Assembly (NCBI GenBank): GCA_022316685.1 | Contig: JAKJHU010000084.1 | Coordinates: 436,001-500,000, forward strand | Length of the DNA stretch: 64,000 nt | Direction: 5' to 3' | Source of the DNA: Progne subis subis | Taxonomy: Eukaryota; Chordata; Aves; Passeriformes; Hirundinidae | Shown: one piece after another, positions 59,901 through 64,000 of the stretch | Position numbering within the stretch: position 1 is the stretch's first letter | Layout: the number at the start of each line of letters is the position of its first letter | Notes under the pieces: generated by a model | The model's database searches: none | What the model saw: only the letters and a program-made list of their open reading frames with translations | Told to the model about the DNA's origin: nothing | Translations under genes and position numbers: made by a program

Positions 59901-62587
59901 GCTAGCTCTTGCTTAGCAGTTACATGCTTAAACGAGTGATAACAGCTCATCTTCCTGTCTTGCTCTGCAAAAACAACGGGTTTGATGTTATTGGCCAGTT
60001 AATATGTTAACAATGAAGGCCCAGACTTTCCTTCCATTACTATTTCCAAAGGTGTACCATTTACAGGGTAATAAATGTGTTAAAGTTTATAGCCTACAGT
60101 ATTCAAGTAGAAATCAATTATTGTTTCCTATTAAAGTAGGAGCTATGGACTATTAAACCGCGTCTCAAATGGACCAAGGTTATTACTGGAAAAAAAATTA
60201 ATGGAAAACATTCTAACTCAATAAGCTCATGAGCTCTCACTTAATCGTTAGTGTTTCAAAATGATGTAGCATTACTGATCAATACAGAGGTAAGAATGAC
60301 CATCAGGTTTTATCAGACCTCTATGTAATGAAAACTGATGAAGTTTACGGAAAAGTGACACATGTTCACATGTTTCCAGACAAGTGAAAATTAATTTGCT
60401 GCACAGTTGTGTGCAATTAAGTGGCAAATCCCTGACAACACGATACTTGCATGGCACAGCTCAGTACCACGCACTTCATATGGGTTTCTAGCGCTCTCCA
60501 AACACTGATGGAACTTTCTGAGAAAAAGCAGAATTTAGAAATGAAGATTGTTACTTAGCACATTTTCAAATCTCTAGCCAGTCATTCAGATGACAGCTAA
60601 TTTAAATTAACTTTTCAGTTAAGGTTGTGAGACTTGGTAATAAAAGCATTGCTAATGTTCAAATATAATAAATACATTACACTTACCTTATCCATTAACA
60701 TTTTTTTTATTATTTAAATAAAGTTGGGTTTGTTCATAAAATATACCAATGATGTAATTATTCTTTCAGTTGTGATCCAAATCCCTCTAGAGGCAATTGA
60801 AAATCTCCCAATGACTTCAAAAGAACAGAATCAGGCTCTTTCATTTTTAAATTTAGTTTTGCCTGGGAAAGAGCACTTATATCTACTAAGTGGTGGAAAA
60901 AAGAGTAACTAGTGTCTGATATTAATATATAAAGCCTTTATCTGCGCAAAACATTGCATGATACAACTTGTTAACAGGTAGTTGCAAGGAAATAAGATAC
61001 AGGGAAAATTTTCTTGCAAAATGCCAAATTGAACAATATTTAAAGATCTGTCTATGAGATGTGTTGTTGAAAAATTTCACTCTACTGTGTAATTAAACAC
61101 ATACATGCTTGCCATGAATAAGTGGAAGGTGGAATTCAGAAAACTACATCACCTTTAAGTTCAAAAGTAAAAAAAAAAAATCATGTTGTTTTAGTGAGCA
61201 AGGAAGAAGAAATTAGAAAAAAGTAATTATAAAAATAATCAAGTGCACGAGGATGAGACAGTCCTCTTTTAACCTGTAGCCTCCAATATTCTAATACTGG
61301 TAAAAGGTAACCTTGGAAAGACTTGCCTTAAGTTATCGGAAAATTCTTTATCCCAAAGTTCAAGTTTTTAATTCAAAGAAGGGACAAATGAGGATGCAAA
61401 AGCCCATCCCCATCACCCTACCAGAACAGGGTGGGCTATACAGACTCTCAGTGCACTGACACTCCTCCCTTTTCGCTCCTTCTGTCTCCTTTCCCCAAAA
61501 ATCTGCCTCAAATGATGTCCTGTAAAGGACTCTTACATAGCAGGTGGGCACTGCAAAGCCACTGTGAAATGACTTCTTCAATTTTACCAGGTCTCTACTA
61601 TATTAAAATTAGATGTTCATATAATTACATGCTTATATAGTTATGCAATTTTATGAGTACATTAATTATGGTGTAATTGTCCACTCTTTTAAGATTTCTC
61701 CTTAAGAGAAAAGGGAGTTAGGAAACTAGATTTTTCAGAGCAATTTAAAGAAATTAGATGTTAACTCCTTCAAATCAAATAAATAGTGCCTGACAGGAGA
61801 CCTGTGGGATTCTTCAGTTACACACTCCACATACATACTTCTATGGGACCATTCCGACAACACAAGACAAGTGCTTAAAAATTATTTTCCCTTTTTAGTT
61901 ACAAAGATTATGAGGCAAGAAGGAAACACGGGTGCAGTAATGCTTCATGATGTGGAAAAATTTTAAGTACACTGACTTTTTTTCTTCTGGAATGACTACA
62001 ATTCTGTCTCATAGGTTCATCAAAAAAGGAAAGTTAAATCCATTTGGTGGTGAAATAATTTTGAACAAAATAATACAGTCAATGCTATTAAATATTCCAG
62101 GCCAAACTAGTCCTTCCCTTATTATTTTGAGGTCTTTGTAGGTTGAGCAGTTCAATGCCAAACGTGCAGTGCAGCCCAGTCTTCCTTCCTCACCAATTTT
62201 CACTTCTGAAGAAAGAAATGAGCTCTCATGCAGGTCTCTTTTTACTTGCTTTTTTCCCACTTAGGAAGCTTCATCCTGCTGGCACTAATTACTCCTGTCG
62301 CTCACTTCTCTAAGTCACTGACAGATTTTAGCATCAAGTGAAATCCTACTTAGAACAGACTGGGAAAGGAACTTCCTTTCTTTAGAGTGAGGGAGCTGTC
62401 CCTTCCCAGAAGCACAAGACTGATTGAGCAAAATATTCAAAGAAAAGATGTTGGGAGATCCTTTCTCCTTTACTCTTCACATTTTGACAAGTTTCTATAA
62501 TATACCATATGGAGATAAAACATCAATCCCACTGCAGAAACCTAAGAAGATAACCTGCAAACATTTCTTCTAAAGATGGTGTTTTTG

Positions 62588-62638
62588 GTGTTGCTGTTGT
62601 TGTTGTTGTTGTTTGTTTTTTGTTTTTTTTTTTTTTTT
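62588..62638. repeat. (GTT)n then poly(T)
   Basis: GTTGCTGTTGTTGTTGTTGTT followed by TTTTTTG and about 18 T. Confidence 0.9.
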
Positions 62639-63834
62639 AAATGTAAAATGTCAAGAAACATTAGAAATCACTGTGGAATTCCCGTGGTTTTAGATATTGA
62701 TCATTCAACAGAACAAGGATCTGAACAACATGAGCTAATGCCACAATCAGACTTGCTTCTAGCAGGGGGTTTGATCAGTAGAGCTACCAGAATAAATTGG
62801 CCTGTGAATTTATGATTCTGCATTTAAAGAGTGTCATTTAGTGACAGACAACATCATCTTACTTGATTTGCTTATTGTAGTCCTCAAGGGCTAGGGAAGG
62901 CACTGGGAGTTTAAGAGCATCTTGATTTTCTGGAGGGGCCCACGTGTAGGAGGGATGTGAACCACCTCTGACTGTGGTTGATGAAAGTCATGTCACAAGG
63001 GGACAACAGACAGCAGACTTTGGTAGGTCCTGAGGAAGACAAGGAGAGCTGTGGTTGATTTCTGAGGCAAATTTAAGCTGACCTAGGCAATCAAGGGAAA
63101 TGTTTAAAAAAAAAAAAAGGAGAGTGTGGGAACTGAAAAAATACTTTCACAGCATTGAAGTAAGCATACATAGATAGAGGTTTGAAACAGTTGAATTTTA
63201 GGCCTTGAACTATTTGGAGCATAGAAAGTTTTTGAGCTGCAAAAAATATAGAACAAGCAACTATTTTATGATGTATGTGTAGTGTTTAGGAATTGGCTTA
63301 AGTAGATGCTTGTAAACTTTTAGCATTAGCCTATTGGCTAAAAAACTTTCAAAAGGCCTTGTAGCAAAGAGAACTCTGGCTTCTGTTGTTATGGCATGAG
63401 TTTTACTATCTTTTATGTCTCTACCTTCACTGAGACTGATAATGAAATAAAAAACTCATGGAACGCCTCTCAGTCACCCCATCCTCTTATTAGTCATTAG
63501 ATCTAACAGAATGGTGCCCCATTTCATTTTAAAAACCAGAAATTGATTGTCTTTTAACCTTGTTGCTTTCTCTACCTTCCCACTGCCTTGTTTTTTTTTA
63601 TTTTAATGAAATTATCTTAGTATTTGATGGTTTTTGTCATGCTAGGAAGTTACATGGAGGTGTCTGAACAAAAGGAAATATACTCTGAAGAGACCCTCTT
63701 TATTATTTCATACTATACTTGGTCTTTGTGACTGGACTTCTTTTGTTCACTCAGGGTTTGCCTGTGACAGTCACACGCAGAACAGCTGTGGTTACATTTG
63801 TTCTATGAAGAGATATATTGTTTTATGAGGAATC

Positions 63835-64000
63835 AAAGAGTCGTGGGGTGGTTTGGGTTGGAAGGGACATTAAAGCCCATCCAGTGCCACGCCCTGCCAT
63901 GGGCAGGGACACCTTCCACTAGCCCAGATTGCTCCAAGCCCCATCCATCCTGGCCTTGGACACTTCCTGTGGTGGTGCATCCACAACCTCCAGAGTACCA
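63835..64000 (-). mobile_element. CR1: CR1 3' end, reverse, cut by the window edge
   Basis: 'Gtggtttgggttggaaggga', 'cattaaagcccatccagtgc', 'ccatgggcagggacacctt' and 'ccttggacacttcctgtggt' match the consensus well, so this is among the better preserved CR1 copies here. It continues beyond the window. Confidence 0.95.

Larger units (their letters stand above)
56431..63834. other. Long AT-rich unique stretch, no gene seen
   Basis: More than 7 kb without a recognisable gene or mobile element. An A/T-only low-complexity patch lies at about 56852-56935, a (GTT)n then poly-T at 62588-62638, and an A-run at 63104-63117. The frames are 60-83 codons and uninformative. A GC-richer patch at 62880-63100 might be an old repeat, but I could not assign it. 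It could contain conserved non-coding elements, which cannot be judged without alignment. Confidence 0.6.

Overview
The window looks like songbird (passerine) nuclear DNA, either intergenic or deep intronic. The evidence is many CR1 LINE 3' ends, recognisable by the terminal ATTCTATGATTCT motif and the conserved stretch around 'CCATGGGCAGGGACA'. There is also a set of solo endogenous-retrovirus LTRs whose termini resemble passerine families (TGTCCTGGTTT..., ...AAACCATGACA). I found no convincing host protein-coding gene, rRNA or tRNA. Every long open frame lies in a simple repeat, a minisatellite, or a LINE or LTR read in either direction.

Layout. 1-3.5 kb is unique AT-rich DNA. 3.5-4.75 kb holds a CR1 tail and a solo LTR with a TATA box. 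6.7-7.8 kb holds a long (GAAAA)n tract and an LTR with a perfect 6-bp target duplication, nested in CR1 debris. 8-17 kb is mostly unique with small CR1 scraps. 17.5-21.2 kb holds two LTRs, the second carrying a roughly 275-bp (AAAAG)n expansion. 23-30.7 kb holds a CR1 endonuclease relic, probable LTR material, a second copy of the 6-bp-TSD LTR in opposite orientation, and a CR1 interrupted by a 400-bp minisatellite. 32.7-34.4 kb holds a 1.45-kb LTR with a CpG-dense core. 35-50 kb is largely unique, with CR1 fragments, another LTR at 42.8 kb and a second CR1 endonuclease relic at 45.5 kb. 51-56.4 kb is a dense nest: an ERV1-type LTR inside a CR1, a long reverse CR1, an unclassified LTR-like block, and a second copy of the 1.45-kb LTR family flanked by direct repeats of about 240 bp. 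56.4-63.8 kb is AT-rich unique DNA, and a CR1 runs off the right edge.

Seven LTRs have their ends fixed by target-site duplications: 6 bp twice, 5 bp four times (one with a single mismatch) and 4 bp once (one mismatch). An eighth has matching 5-bp flanks but a mutated 5' terminus. All eight lack internal retroviral genes, so they are solo LTRs left by LTR-LTR recombination. No operon or pathway exists here. The clearest oddity is the LTR at 54.6-56.1 kb, which lacks a short target duplication and instead abuts two roughly 240-bp direct repeats. Family names are from memory of avian repeats; a RepeatMasker run against an avian library would settle them.
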